Shown piece by piece: positions 1 to 9,987 of a stretch of 64,000 nucleotides of DNA. The stretch comes from Mycolicibacterium hodleri (GTDB lineage: Bacteria > Actinomycetota > Actinomycetes > Mycobacteriales > Mycobacteriaceae). The stretch spans positions 1 to 64,000 of the forward strand of contig NZ_JACKTL010000005.1 of NCBI RefSeq assembly GCF_025822245.1, written 5' to 3'. Positions within the stretch are counted from its first letter, which is position 1, and the number at the start of each line of letters is the position of its first letter. Under the pieces are notes generated by a model that was not told the DNA's origin, ran no database searches, and saw nothing but the letters and a program-made list of their open reading frames with translations. The position numbers and the translations under genes are program-made.

Positions 1-140
1 TCGGTATTGGGGTGCGTGTGGTAACCACACCGATACCGGAGGTCCTCACCTACTTTCGGAAGCCACGCCGTCGGTATTGGGGTGCGTGTGGTAACCACAC
101 CGATACCGGAGGTCCTCACCTACTTTCGGAAGCCACGCCG
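1..140. repeat. 70-bp exact tandem repeat, two copies, with internal palindromes
   Basis: Positions 1-70 and 71-140 are identical. Each unit holds a perfect 7-bp inverted repeat around one base (GTGTGGT-A-ACCACAC, 16-30 and 86-100), nested in a longer imperfect hairpin that starts CGGTAT and ends ATACCG. The array begins exactly at the window edge, so more copies may lie to the left. It lies about 25 bp beyond the stop codon of the neighbouring enoyl-CoA hydratase, so it could act as a transcription end or be an intergenic variable-number repeat. Confidence 0.9.
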
Positions 141-165
141 TTCACAACCTGCCTGGTCATTACAG

Positions 166-957
166 CTAGCGCCCCTGGTAGGTCGCCTTGCCCGGTCCAT
201 GCTCGAGGAAGCTCGCGACGGCGCCCTTCAGGTCCTCGGTCGCGAACAGCGCACCCGACACCTCCGGGGTGACGCCGTCGGCGTGACCGACACCGCCCGA
301 GCGCCACGCCGCGATGATCTCCTTGGTCGCCGCGTGTGCCTTCGTCGGTCCGTCGGCCAAGCGGGCGGTCAGCGCGCGAGCCGCCGACTCGACGTCGTCG
401 TGCACCGCGTTCACCACGCCCCATGCCGCCATCGTGGCCGCGTCGTACACGTCGCCGGTCATGACCAACTCCCGCGCCCGGCCCGATCCGGCCCGCTCGG
501 CCAGCCGCTGCGGTCCGCCCATGGACGGTGTCAGCCCGACGACGGTCTCGACGAGTCCGAACTTGGCGCGCGGCCCGGCCAGGATGACGTCGCACGCCAG
601 CGCGATCTCGAACGCTGCGGTGAGCGTCAGGCCGTGTGCGGCAAACACGACCGGGCATGGCAACGCCTCGACGGGCGCGATGATCTGGGTGAACAGCGTG
701 CGCCACAGGTCGGCGCCCTGCTGCTCGGTCAGCCCCTGGAAGACGTGGACGTCCACGCCCGCCGAGTTCACCTTGCCCTCGGCGCGCAGCAACACGGCGC
801 GAGGCGGGTCGGCTGAGAGCTCCGCGACGTTGGCTGCCAGCGAATCGAACATGGCCTGGTCGAAGAGGTTCAGAGGGCCGTGGTCGAAGGTCAGGGTGGC
901 CAGTTCGGCGCCCGACGGAGTGGCGGATCGAACGACGGTGGTGGGTTCAGTCGGCAC
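166..957 (-). CDS. Enoyl-CoA hydratase/isomerase family protein
   Basis: A 263-residue crotonase-fold protein, the normal length for the family, expected to hydrate or isomerise an acyl-CoA in fatty-acid or side-chain degradation in the cytoplasm. Both acidic positions of true hydratases are present: E117 in AFEIALACD and E137 in FGLVETVVG. The usual Gly-Gly-Gly oxyanion turn before the first Glu is replaced by Thr-Ala-Ala, and the next loop reads LTPSMGGPQRL instead of the common IPGGGGTQRL, so the substrate may differ from short-chain enoyl-CoA. It lies 56 bp downstream of a tiny Cys-rich gene on the same strand. The exact substrate cannot be read from the sequence. Confidence 0.9.
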   Translation of the reverse strand: MPTEPTTVVRSATPSGAELATLTFDHGPLNLFDQAMFDSLAANVAELSADPPRAVLLRAEGKVNSAGVDVHVFQGLTEQQGADLWRTLFTQIIAPVEALPCPVVFAAHGLTLTAAFEIALACDVILAGPRAKFGLVETVVGLTPSMGGPQRLAERAGSGRARELVMTGDVYDAATMAAWGVVNAVHDDVESAARALTARLADGPTKAHAATKEIIAAWRSGGVGHADGVTPEVSGALFATEDLKGAVASFLEHGPGKATYQGR

Positions 958-1013
958 GGTGTCAGGGTGTCATCCCGGTTGCCGACGTGCCCGGGGAGGT
1001 CCGGTCAACCGGC

Positions 1014-1187
1014 TCAACCGGAGACGTCCACCATTCCCTGGTGGTCCTCGATCACGACGCGCTGGCCATGCTCGGCTTCCTGCACGTCGATCCGCACCTC
1101 GCGGCCGCACTCCGGACAGGCCACCGCCGTGTCAGGGGGCGGCTCACCCGGCAGTTCCCGGCCGCTGCCTGCGCACTGCTGATTCAT
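1014..1187 (-). CDS. Small Cys-rich (zinc-ribbon-like) protein
   Basis: A 57-residue acidic protein starting MNQQCAGSGRE, with a CPECG knuckle in its middle and a lone Cys near the start; together they could bind one metal ion. The ATG at 1187 was chosen because the open frame upstream of it is low-complexity Pro/Ser/Arg sequence typical of a non-coding frame. It would be co-transcribed with the enoyl-CoA hydratase downstream and diverges from the lipoprotein gene at 1306. I know similar tiny CxxC proteins in mycobacteria but no function for them. Confidence 0.55.
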   Translation of the reverse strand: MNQQCAGSGRELPGEPPPDTAVACPECGREVRIDVQEAEHGQRVVIEDHQGMVDVSG

Positions 1188-1305
1188 GTCGTCCCCACAT
1201 CGCACTCGACGTTCTGGCTCTGGCAGTGGCGACATACCCGCAGGCGGCGCGGTTGACGCGCCGGTGTGCGAAGGTCGCGAGGTTCTCCCAGGTGGCCCTG
1301 GCAGC

Positions 1306-2856
1306 ATGACGGCAATGAGCTGGAATCACCGTCGCGGCGCGGGTCGGTCACTGTTGGTCCTGGCCGTGGTGACCATGGTCGGCGCGGTGACGGCCGGATG
1401 CGGCGGGACCGTCGCCGGCAAGCCTGAGGCCAGCGCGGAACGGGCGGGCGAGACCGTGCAGTGGGGTCCGTGTCGCGTCGTGTCCGGAGGGGGCGACGCA
1501 CAACCCCCGGAGGGCGCGGAGTGTGGAAAGCTCACCGTGCCGGTCGATTACGCGAAGCCCGACGCCGGCACCGCCGACCTGGCGTTGATCCGCTTTCCCG
1601 CCACCGGTGAGAAGATCGGATCGTTGGTGGTCAATCCGGGCGGTCCCGGCGAGTCGGGGGTCGACGCGGCCGCGGGCATGGTGGAGGGCTTGCCGGCGGA
1701 GATTCGGCAGCGGTTCGACCTGGTCGGATTCGACCCGCGCGGCATCGGCTCGTCGACGCCGGCGGTGCGCTGCAACTCCGACGCCGAGGCCGACGCCGAG
1801 CGCGCCGACCCGCAGGTCGACTACAGCCCCGCGGGCGTCGCCCGCATCGAGGACTCCGAGAAGCGGTTCGTGCAGCGCTGCGTCGACCGGATGGGCAAGG
1901 AGTTCCTCGCCAACGTCGGAACCGCCAGCGTCGCCAAGGATCTCGACGCGTTGCGCGCCGCGCTGGGCGACGACAAGCTGACCTACCTCGGCTACTCCTA
2001 CGGCACCCTGATCGGTTCGGCATACGCCGAGGCCTATCCGGACAAGGTGCGGGCGATGATCCTCGACGGTGCCGTCGACCCCGACGCCGACCCGATTCAA
2101 TCGGACGTCAGCCAGGCGGCCGGCTTCCAGAAGGCCTTCGACGACTACGCCACCGACTGCGCCAAGAACGCCCGGTGCCCGCTCGGCACCGACCCCACCA
2201 AGGCCGTCGACGTCTACCACCACCTGGTCGACCCCCTGCTGGCCAAGCCCGCGCCGACCCACGATCCGCGCGGGTTGGGCTTCCGCGACGCGATCACGGG
2301 CACCACCATGGCGCTGTACTCACCGAGCACGTGGAAGCAGTTGACGGACGGCCTGACCGAACTCGCGCAGGGCCACGGCGACACCCTGCTGGAGCTGGCC
2401 GACGACTACTCCCAACGCGACGAGCAGGGCCACTACGCCAACAGCAACGACGCCCAGATCGCCGTCACGTGCGTCGACCAACCGCCCGTCACCGACCGCG
2501 CGAAGGTCGTCGACGAAGACCGGCAGATGCGAAAGGTGGCGCCGTTCATGACCTATGGGCCGTTCACGGGCAACGCGCCGCTCGACGACTGCGCCTTCTG
2601 GCCGGTGCCGCCGACGCGCACGACCCACGCGGCGGCTGCGCCCGGCCTGCCGCCGGTCCTCGTGGTCTCGACGACCCACGATCCGGCCACCCCGTATCAG
2701 GCGGGGGTGAACCTGGCCAAGGAATTGCACGGCGCGCTGCTGACCTTCGAGGGCACGCAACACACGGTGGTCTTCGAAGGCGATTCGTGCGTGGACGAGG
2801 CCGCCACCCGATACCTCGTCGACCTCGCGCTGCCCGCCGCCGGAACCACCTGCTAA
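1306..2856 (+). CDS. Secreted lipoprotein alpha/beta hydrolase, TAP-like protease family
   Basis: A 516-residue exported hydrolase of the family containing mycobacterial Hip1/CaeA (Rv2224c) and Rv2672. The N-terminus has two Arg, a hydrophobic stretch and a lipobox ending VTAGC (Cys at about residue 32), predicting a lipid anchor on the outer face of the membrane. The fold shows an NPGGPGESG oxyanion loop, nucleophile Ser231 in GYSYGT, acid Asp459 in THDPATPYQ and His486 in GTQHTVV. The C-terminal TAP-like domain carries the Asp and His. Likely activity is peptide or ester cleavage in the cell envelope. An ATG at 1315 is an alternative start. Its last four bases overlap the end of the convergent deaminase gene. 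Confidence 0.9.
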   Translation: MTAMSWNHRRGAGRSLLVLAVVTMVGAVTAGCGGTVAGKPEASAERAGETVQWGPCRVVSGGGDAQPPEGAECGKLTVPVDYAKPDAGTADLALIRFPATGEKIGSLVVNPGGPGESGVDAAAGMVEGLPAEIRQRFDLVGFDPRGIGSSTPAVRCNSDAEADAERADPQVDYSPAGVARIEDSEKRFVQRCVDRMGKEFLANVGTASVAKDLDALRAALGDDKLTYLGYSYGTLIGSAYAEAYPDKVRAMILDGAVDPDADPIQSDVSQAAGFQKAFDDYATDCAKNARCPLGTDPTKAVDVYHHLVDPLLAKPAPTHDPRGLGFRDAITGTTMALYSPSTWKQLTDGLTELAQGHGDTLLELADDYSQRDEQGHYANSNDAQIAVTCVDQPPVTDRAKVVDEDRQMRKVAPFMTYGPFTGNAPLDDCAFWPVPPTRTTHAAAAPGLPPVLVVSTTHDPATPYQAGVNLAKELHGALLTFEGTQHTVVFEGDSCVDEAATRYLVDLALPAAGTTC

Positions 2857-3833
2857 CCCGCCGCGATCTCGGCGAGCAACTCCGCCTTGCGGGCGTCGTC
2901 GGCGAAGGACGCGGTGACGGAGTTGCGGGCCAGCGTGGTCAGCGCCGCCTCGTCGAGGCCGAGCGCGTCGCGCACCGCCCTCACGTTGTCGTCGAGATAG
3001 CCACCGAAGTAGGCCGGGTCGTCGGAGTTGACGGAGACGTTGAGACCCCGCCGCAGCATGGCCGACAGCGGATGGTCGGCGATGTCGTCGACGACGCGCA
3101 GCCGCACGTTCGACAGTGGGCACACCGTCAACGGCGTCCGCTCGGTGACCAGGCGTTCGACCAGGGCGTCGTCCTCGAGGCAGCGGATGCCGTGGTCGAC
3201 GCGCTCGACACCGAGCAGATCGAGGGCCTCCCAGATGTAGCTGGGCGGCCCCTCCTCACCGGCGTGCGCCACCAGGTGTAGACCCTCGGCCCGCGCCTTG
3301 GCGAACACCTCGACGAACTTCGACGGTGGGTGGCCCACCTCGGCGGAGTCCAGTCCGATGCCGACGATCGGACTGCCCAGTGCGACAACGGCTTCCAGGA
3401 CGTCCATGGCGGACTCGGCGCTGTGGTCGCGCAGCATCGCGATGATCAGGCCACTGCTCACGCCGTGCGTCGCCAGCGACGACGCCAGCGCAGTCGAGAC
3501 GCCGTCCATCACCTCCTCGAGGGCGATCCCGCGGCTCAGGTGGGCCTGGGGGTCGAGGAAGACCTCGGCGTGTCGGACCCCGGCGCGTGCGGCTCTGGCG
3601 AGGTACGCGTCGGTCATCTCGGCGAAGTCCGCCGCGGTCTGCAGCGTGGCCATGTTGGCGTAGTACAGGTTCAGGAACGACTGCAGGTCGGCGAAGTCGT
3701 ACTGCGCCGAGAGTTCGTCGACGTCGGCGTAGGGCAGGTCGATCCGGTTGCGCTCGGCGAGGCGCAGGATCGTCTCCGGTTCGAGGGTGCCCTCGAGGTG
3801 CAGGTGCAGTTCGGCGAATGGCATGGTGACCAT
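2853..3833 (-). CDS. Adenine deaminase-like amidohydrolase (adenosine/adenine deaminase family)
   Basis: A 326-residue TIM-barrel deaminase. Metal and catalytic motifs are complete: HLHLEG (10-15), HAGEEG (190-195) and SVNSDDPAYF (267-276). The segment GLDSAEVGHPP (160-170) resembles bacterial adenine deaminases of the Aah1/PA0148 type rather than adenosine deaminases, which usually have an LAGDE-like sequence there; adenine to hypoxanthine is therefore the more likely reaction. ATG at 3833 is preceded by GAGG at good spacing. It starts 7 bp after the TIM-barrel isomerase gene and so probably ends the long minus-strand iol transcript. Many pipelines would call it adenosine deaminase (add). 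Confidence 0.85.
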   Translation of the reverse strand: MVTMPFAELHLHLEGTLEPETILRLAERNRIDLPYADVDELSAQYDFADLQSFLNLYYANMATLQTAADFAEMTDAYLARAARAGVRHAEVFLDPQAHLSRGIALEEVMDGVSTALASSLATHGVSSGLIIAMLRDHSAESAMDVLEAVVALGSPIVGIGLDSAEVGHPPSKFVEVFAKARAEGLHLVAHAGEEGPPSYIWEALDLLGVERVDHGIRCLEDDALVERLVTERTPLTVCPLSNVRLRVVDDIADHPLSAMLRRGLNVSVNSDDPAYFGGYLDDNVRAVRDALGLDEAALTTLARNSVTASFADDARKAELLAEIAAG

Positions 3834-3840
3834 TGTCGCC

Positions 3841-4692
3841 TCATCGCAGGACGGTCAGCGCCGACTCCGCCGCGAGTCGCAGGGCGCGGTCCACCGGCAG
3901 CGCCCGAAACGACGTCGACAGGATCTCCACGCCCCACGGCCCGTCGAACCCCAGCTCGCGCAGGGTCGCCACCAGACCGGTGAGGTCGAAGGCTCCGTCG
4001 CCGCACAGCACGCGGTTGTCGACTGTGTCGGCGAACAGCGTGCCCACGACCTCGGCCACCGCGTCGTCGAGTTCGACGCCGAAGATCATCTCGGGCGTCA
4101 GCGTGGCGCGGAGTTCGGCGAGCGACGTGCCGGCCCGGAAGACGTGCCAGGCGTCGACGAGCAACCCCGCCGCGGAATGTCCTGCCGCCGAGACGATCTC
4201 GGCGCCCGTCGGGACCGTGGCGATGGCCGAGAAGGGCATGGTCTCGATGGCGACACGGGTGCCGTGGGCCTGCGCCTGCTCGGCGAGCTCACGAAGGGGT
4301 GCGGCAAGGGCGAGCGGGTCGGTCGCCGGTGGCCCATTCTCCGACCCGATCTTGATCATGGCGGGGCCCAGCACGTCGGCCGCCTCGAACAGGAGGTCGC
4401 GGACGTCGTAGGTGTGCCCCGCGGCGCCGCGCGGAATCCACCAGCGTTCGAGCAGTTCGATCTCGACGTGGGTCAGTCCCGCGTCGGTGATCAGGCCCTT
4501 GAGCGCGTCGAAGCCCATGGCGTCGCGGATGACGACGAGGTCGTCGACGATCAATCCCAGGCCGCAGAAGCCGGCGTCGGCAACGGCCTTCACCCGTTCG
4601 GCGACGGGTACCGGACTGACGGCGGGTTGGTGCATCGGCGAGGTGTTGCCTGCGCTGGTCCATGCGGTAGCCACCAGGGCTGGTGTGGTCAC
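3841..4692 (-). CDS. Sugar phosphate isomerase/epimerase family (xylose-isomerase-like TIM barrel)
   Basis: About 283 residues of the AP-endonuclease-2/xylose-isomerase-like barrel, a family that includes IolE, IolH, IolI and hydroxypyruvate isomerases. Acidic and His residues suited to a divalent metal appear in IETMPFSA, LLVDAWHVF, GVELDDA and GVEILS. A GTG at 4692 is preferred because a perfect GGAGG (4698-4702) lies 5 nt upstream; the frame could open at a TTG four codons earlier, but that lies on top of the GGAGG. It is distal in the iol operon, separated from iolA by about 90 bp with a strong hairpin. An inosose isomerase (IolI-like) role is possible but unproven. Confidence 0.8.
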   Translation of the reverse strand: MTTPALVATAWTSAGNTSPMHQPAVSPVPVAERVKAVADAGFCGLGLIVDDLVVIRDAMGFDALKGLITDAGLTHVEIELLERWWIPRGAAGHTYDVRDLLFEAADVLGPAMIKIGSENGPPATDPLALAAPLRELAEQAQAHGTRVAIETMPFSAIATVPTGAEIVSAAGHSAAGLLVDAWHVFRAGTSLAELRATLTPEMIFGVELDDAVAEVVGTLFADTVDNRVLCGDGAFDLTGLVATLRELGFDGPWGVEILSTSFRALPVDRALRLAAESALTVLR

Positions 4693-4713
4693 TACATCCT
4701 CCAAACCGCGTGT

Positions 4714-4769
4714 CGAGTGTGCGGTGAGATCGCGATGTCGGACGACACGGCGATCTCACCGCACTCTCG
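4714..4769. terminator. Strong intergenic hairpin between iolA and the TIM-barrel gene
   Basis: A perfect 15-bp inverted repeat (4719-4733 with 4750-4764) is extended by one T/T mismatch and four further pairs (4714-4717 with 4766-4769), with a 16-nt loop. It lies right after the iolA stop on the minus strand. There is no T-run, so it may be a U-less terminator, an mRNA-processing or stability element that lowers expression of the two distal genes, or a dispersed palindromic element. Confidence 0.7.
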
Positions 4770-4781
4770 ATGGCGTGTGGG

Positions 4782-6275
4782 TCAGGCGTTTTGGGGGAAG
4801 CCGAGTTCGATGCCGCCGTGGCTGGGGTCCAGCCAGCGGCTGGTGACGGCCTTGCCGCGGGTGAAGAAGTGCACACCCTCGGTGCCGTGGGCGTGGCTGT
4901 CGCCGAACAGCGAGGCCTTCCAGCCGCCAAAGCTGAAGTACGCCATGGGTACCGGGATGGGCACGTTGATGCCGATCATCCCGACCTCGACCTCGTTCTG
5001 GAACCGCCGGGCGGCGCCGCCGTCGTTGGTGAAGATGGCGGTGCCGTTGCCGTAGGGGTTGGCGTTGACCAGTTCGAGTGCCTCGTCGTAGGTCTCGACG
5101 CGGATGACCGAGAGCACCGGTCCGAAGATCTCGTCGGTGTACACGCTCATCTCGGGGGTGACGTGGTCGATGAGGGTGGGGCCCAACCAGAAGCCCTCGG
5201 CGCCACCGTCGGCGGTGACGGTGCGCCCGTCGACGACGATCTTGGCGCCGTCGGCCTCACCGGCGTCGACGTAGGAGGCGACCTTGTCGCGGTGGGCCTT
5301 GGTGACCAGTGGGCCCATGTCGGTGTTCTTGGTGCCGTCGCCGATCTTCAGCGGCGTGGTGCGCTCGGCGATCTTGGCGACCAGGTCGTCGGCGATGGGG
5401 CCGACGGCCACGCATGCCGAGATGGCCATGCAGCGCTCACCGGCAGAGCCGAAGCCGGCGTTGACCATCGAGTCGGCGGCCAGGTCGAGGTCGGCGTCGG
5501 GCAGGATCACGGCGTGGTTCTTCGCCCCGCCGAGGGCCTGGACCCGCTTGCCCGCGGCGGTGCCGGTGGCGTAGACGTACTGCGCGATCGGGGTGGACCC
5601 GACGAAGCTGACGGACTTGATCTTCGGGTTGGTCAGCAGTTCGTCGACGACGGTCTTGTCGCCCTGCAGCACGTTGAAGACACCGGCGGGCAGCCCGGCT
5701 TCCTTCCACAGTGCGGCCAGCCACAGCGACGCGGTCGGGTCCTTCTCGGACGGCTTGAGCACCACGGTGTTACCGGTCGCAATGGCGATGGGGAAGAACC
5801 ACATCGGCACCATGGCCGGGAAGTTGAACGGGGAGATGACCGCCACCGGGCCAAGGGGCTGGCGGATCGAGTAGACGTCGACGTTGGTCGAGGCGTTCTC
5901 GGTGAAGCCGCCCTTGAGCAGATGCGGGATGCCGCAGGCGAACTCGACGACCTCCTGGCCACGGCTGACCTCGCCGAGCGCGTCGGATACGACCTTGCCG
6001 TGCTCGCTGGTGATGATCTCGGCCAGCTCGCCCTTGCGGGCGTTGAGCAATTCGCGGAAGGTGAACAGGATTTGGGTGCGCTTGGCCAGGGAGGTGTCGC
6101 GCCAGGCGGGGAACGCCGCCGCGGCGGCGTCGATCACCGCACGGGCGTCGTCGACGCTGCCGAGGGCGACCTCGCCGGTGACCTCTCCGGTCGCGGGATT
6201 GGTGACGGGCGCGGTGTCGGAACTGGTGCCGGGGAACGCGTCGTTGTTCACCCAGTGGCCGATGGTGGTGGTCAT
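4782..6275 (-). CDS. iolA: Methylmalonate-semialdehyde dehydrogenase (CoA-acylating)
   Basis: A 497-residue aldehyde dehydrogenase converting malonic semialdehyde (last step of inositol breakdown) or methylmalonic semialdehyde (valine breakdown) to acetyl-CoA or propionyl-CoA with NAD and CoA. Catalytic Cys282 lies in GSAGERCMAIS; the usual ALDH general-base Glu position reads GGAKNH, as in the CoA-acylating MmsA/IolA group. The NAD-binding SPFNFP segment and the EIFGPVLSV motif are present. ATG at 6275 is preferred over an upstream GTG that overlaps iolH. It is 8 bp downstream of iolH in the iol operon and could equally be named mmsA. Confidence 0.93.
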   Translation of the reverse strand: MTTTIGHWVNNDAFPGTSSDTAPVTNPATGEVTGEVALGSVDDARAVIDAAAAAFPAWRDTSLAKRTQILFTFRELLNARKGELAEIITSEHGKVVSDALGEVSRGQEVVEFACGIPHLLKGGFTENASTNVDVYSIRQPLGPVAVISPFNFPAMVPMWFFPIAIATGNTVVLKPSEKDPTASLWLAALWKEAGLPAGVFNVLQGDKTVVDELLTNPKIKSVSFVGSTPIAQYVYATGTAAGKRVQALGGAKNHAVILPDADLDLAADSMVNAGFGSAGERCMAISACVAVGPIADDLVAKIAERTTPLKIGDGTKNTDMGPLVTKAHRDKVASYVDAGEADGAKIVVDGRTVTADGGAEGFWLGPTLIDHVTPEMSVYTDEIFGPVLSVIRVETYDEALELVNANPYGNGTAIFTNDGGAARRFQNEVEVGMIGINVPIPVPMAYFSFGGWKASLFGDSHAHGTEGVHFFTRGKAVTSRWLDPSHGGIELGFPQNA

Positions 6276-6283
6276 GTCTGCTC

Positions 6284-7159
6284 TCACTTCGTGTACTTGG
6301 AGACGTAGTCGGTCATGGTGGCAAGCTGGTAGCGCGACACCTCGTGCGCGTTCTCGTCCTCGGCGAACACCGAGGACACCATCACGGTGTCGGGACGGTC
6401 GTAGAACCCGATCTCGGCGAGCCCGGAGAAGAACTCGTCCCAGTCGACGTCACCGTCGCCGATCTTGAGGTGCTGGTGTACCCGGGCGGCGTTGCCCGGC
6501 GGGTTGGTGATGTACCGCAGGCCGTGGCTGCGATGGTGGTCCATGGTGTCGGCGACGTGCACCAGGCGCAGCTTGTCGCCTGCGGCGCGCATGATCTCGA
6601 TCATGTTGCCGCCCATGTGGAAGGTGTGGCACGCCACGTAGACCATGCCGAGGTTGGGGGAGTTGACGCCCCGGATGATGCGCACCGCTTCGAAGCCGTC
6701 TTCGACGAAGTCGTCCGGGTGCGGATCGATGCGGACGTCGATGCCTTCGCGCTCGAACATCGGCATCAGTTCCTCCATGGACCGGAAGAACGCCCGCTCG
6801 GATTCCTCGGCGCGTTCCGGCCGTCCGGAGAACTCGGTGTTGATCACGTCGACGCCCAGGTCGACGGTGATTTGGACGACGCGCTTCCAGTTGCGGACGG
6901 CCGCTTCGCGGGCGTCCTCGTCCGGACCCGACCAGCGCAGCACCGGCAGGACCGAGGCGATGCCGACGTTCGCGTGGTCGCAGGCCTTGCGAAACTTGGC
7001 CACCAGGTCGTCGTCGGCCCGCGGGTGGTTGAAGAACGGGATGAAGTCCCGGTGCGGGGTGAGTTGCAGGTATTCGTAGCCCAATTCGGCCGCCACGCGC
7101 GGGAATTCGAGCAACTCGTAGTCGTGGTGGAACGGGGTGGGGTCGAGTGCGATCTTCAT
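6284..7159 (-). CDS. iolH: IolH-like sugar phosphate isomerase/epimerase of the inositol operon
   Basis: A 291-residue TIM-barrel protein starting MKIALDPTPFHH, which I recognise as the opening of corynebacterial/mycobacterial IolH. Possible metal-binding residues are in INTEFSGR, RIDPHPDDF and VACHTFHMGG. In characterised clusters IolH accompanies inositol use but its exact reaction is not established. An ATG at 7174 overlaps the iolD stop as ATGA and would add MTRTA; I favour 7159 from family alignment, although neither start has a good ribosome-binding site. Confidence 0.8.
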   Translation of the reverse strand: MKIALDPTPFHHDYELLEFPRVAAELGYEYLQLTPHRDFIPFFNHPRADDDLVAKFRKACDHANVGIASVLPVLRWSGPDEDAREAAVRNWKRVVQITVDLGVDVINTEFSGRPERAEESERAFFRSMEELMPMFEREGIDVRIDPHPDDFVEDGFEAVRIIRGVNSPNLGMVYVACHTFHMGGNMIEIMRAAGDKLRLVHVADTMDHHRSHGLRYITNPPGNAARVHQHLKIGDGDVDWDEFFSGLAEIGFYDRPDTVMVSSVFAEDENAHEVSRYQLATMTDYVSKYTK

Positions 7160-7170
7160 GGCGGTCCGTG

Positions 7171-9117
<1,947 letters not shown>

Positions 9118-9119
9118 GA

Positions 9120-9986
9120 TCATGCTCCTGTCTGGTGCAGGGGGAGGCGGGGGTCTATCGGTTGGTCGTCCCACGTGCCCCGGAGCCACGCGTGCTCGGG
9201 GTCGTCGACGATCTTCCAGGCGCGCTCGGCGCCCGGTCCGGCCATCACGTTCAGGTAGTACATGTGGTAGCCGGGGGCGGCAACCGACGGGCCGTGATAG
9301 CCGTGCGGCACCAACACGACGTCGCCGGTGCGGACTTCTTCGAGCACCTCGATCGGCCGGTCCGGCGTGCCGTACACCCGGTGGTAGCCAAATCCTCTGG
9401 AACCGTCTGGGCCAGGGGCGATCTCGAAGTAGTAGATCTCCTCGAGCTCGGACTCGGTCGGCGTGTTCTGGTCGTGTTTGTGGGCGGGGTAGCTCGACCA
9501 GTTGCCGCCGGGGGTGATGACCTCGCAGGCGATCAGCGAGTCGGCCTCGAACACGCCTGCCGTGCCGAAGTTGTGGACCTGGCGGCTGCAGTTGCCCGCG
9601 CCCCGTAACTCGACCGACACGTCGGCGGCGGCCACGCGGCGGTTGGGAAACGCCGTCCTGGCGCGGGCGCCGCAGATGGCGAACCGGCCCTCGCCGGAGA
9701 TCACGTAGGTCTGGTCGACGCCGAGGTACACCATGTCCGACGGGCCGTCGAACACCGATGCACGCGGGGACAATTCGAAGGTGGTGCCGTCACATTCGAC
9801 CGTCCCGCCACCGGCCAGCGGCAGGATCATCACCTCGGTGTCGCCGGTGTGGAGCTCGGCGGTCTGGCTGTCGTCCAGTTCGAGGACCTGCAGGGAGGAT
9901 TCGGTCCACCCCGCCGACGCCGGGGTGACGTCGACCGTGAAGGGCAGTTCGGCGCTGCGGGCCGGGATGTAAAGCTCGCTGTGCAT
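9120..9986 (-). CDS. iolB: 5-deoxy-glucuronate isomerase
   Basis: A 288-residue double-cupin enzyme converting 5-deoxy-glucuronate to 2-deoxy-5-keto-gluconate. Metal ligands are visible in the segment beginning PAHKHDQNTP and running to EEIYYFE, and in VPHGYHGPS. The conserved ending PGAERAWKIVDDPEHAW matches the family. It overlaps or abuts both neighbours (1 bp after the aldolase stop, stop overlapping the alternative iolD ATG), consistent with translational coupling in the operon. Confidence 0.93.
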   Translation of the reverse strand: MHSELYIPARSAELPFTVDVTPASAGWTESSLQVLELDDSQTAELHTGDTEVMILPLAGGGTVECDGTTFELSPRASVFDGPSDMVYLGVDQTYVISGEGRFAICGARARTAFPNRRVAAADVSVELRGAGNCSRQVHNFGTAGVFEADSLIACEVITPGGNWSSYPAHKHDQNTPTESELEEIYYFEIAPGPDGSRGFGYHRVYGTPDRPIEVLEEVRTGDVVLVPHGYHGPSVAAPGYHMYYLNVMAGPGAERAWKIVDDPEHAWLRGTWDDQPIDPRLPLHQTGA

Positions 9987-9987
9987 G

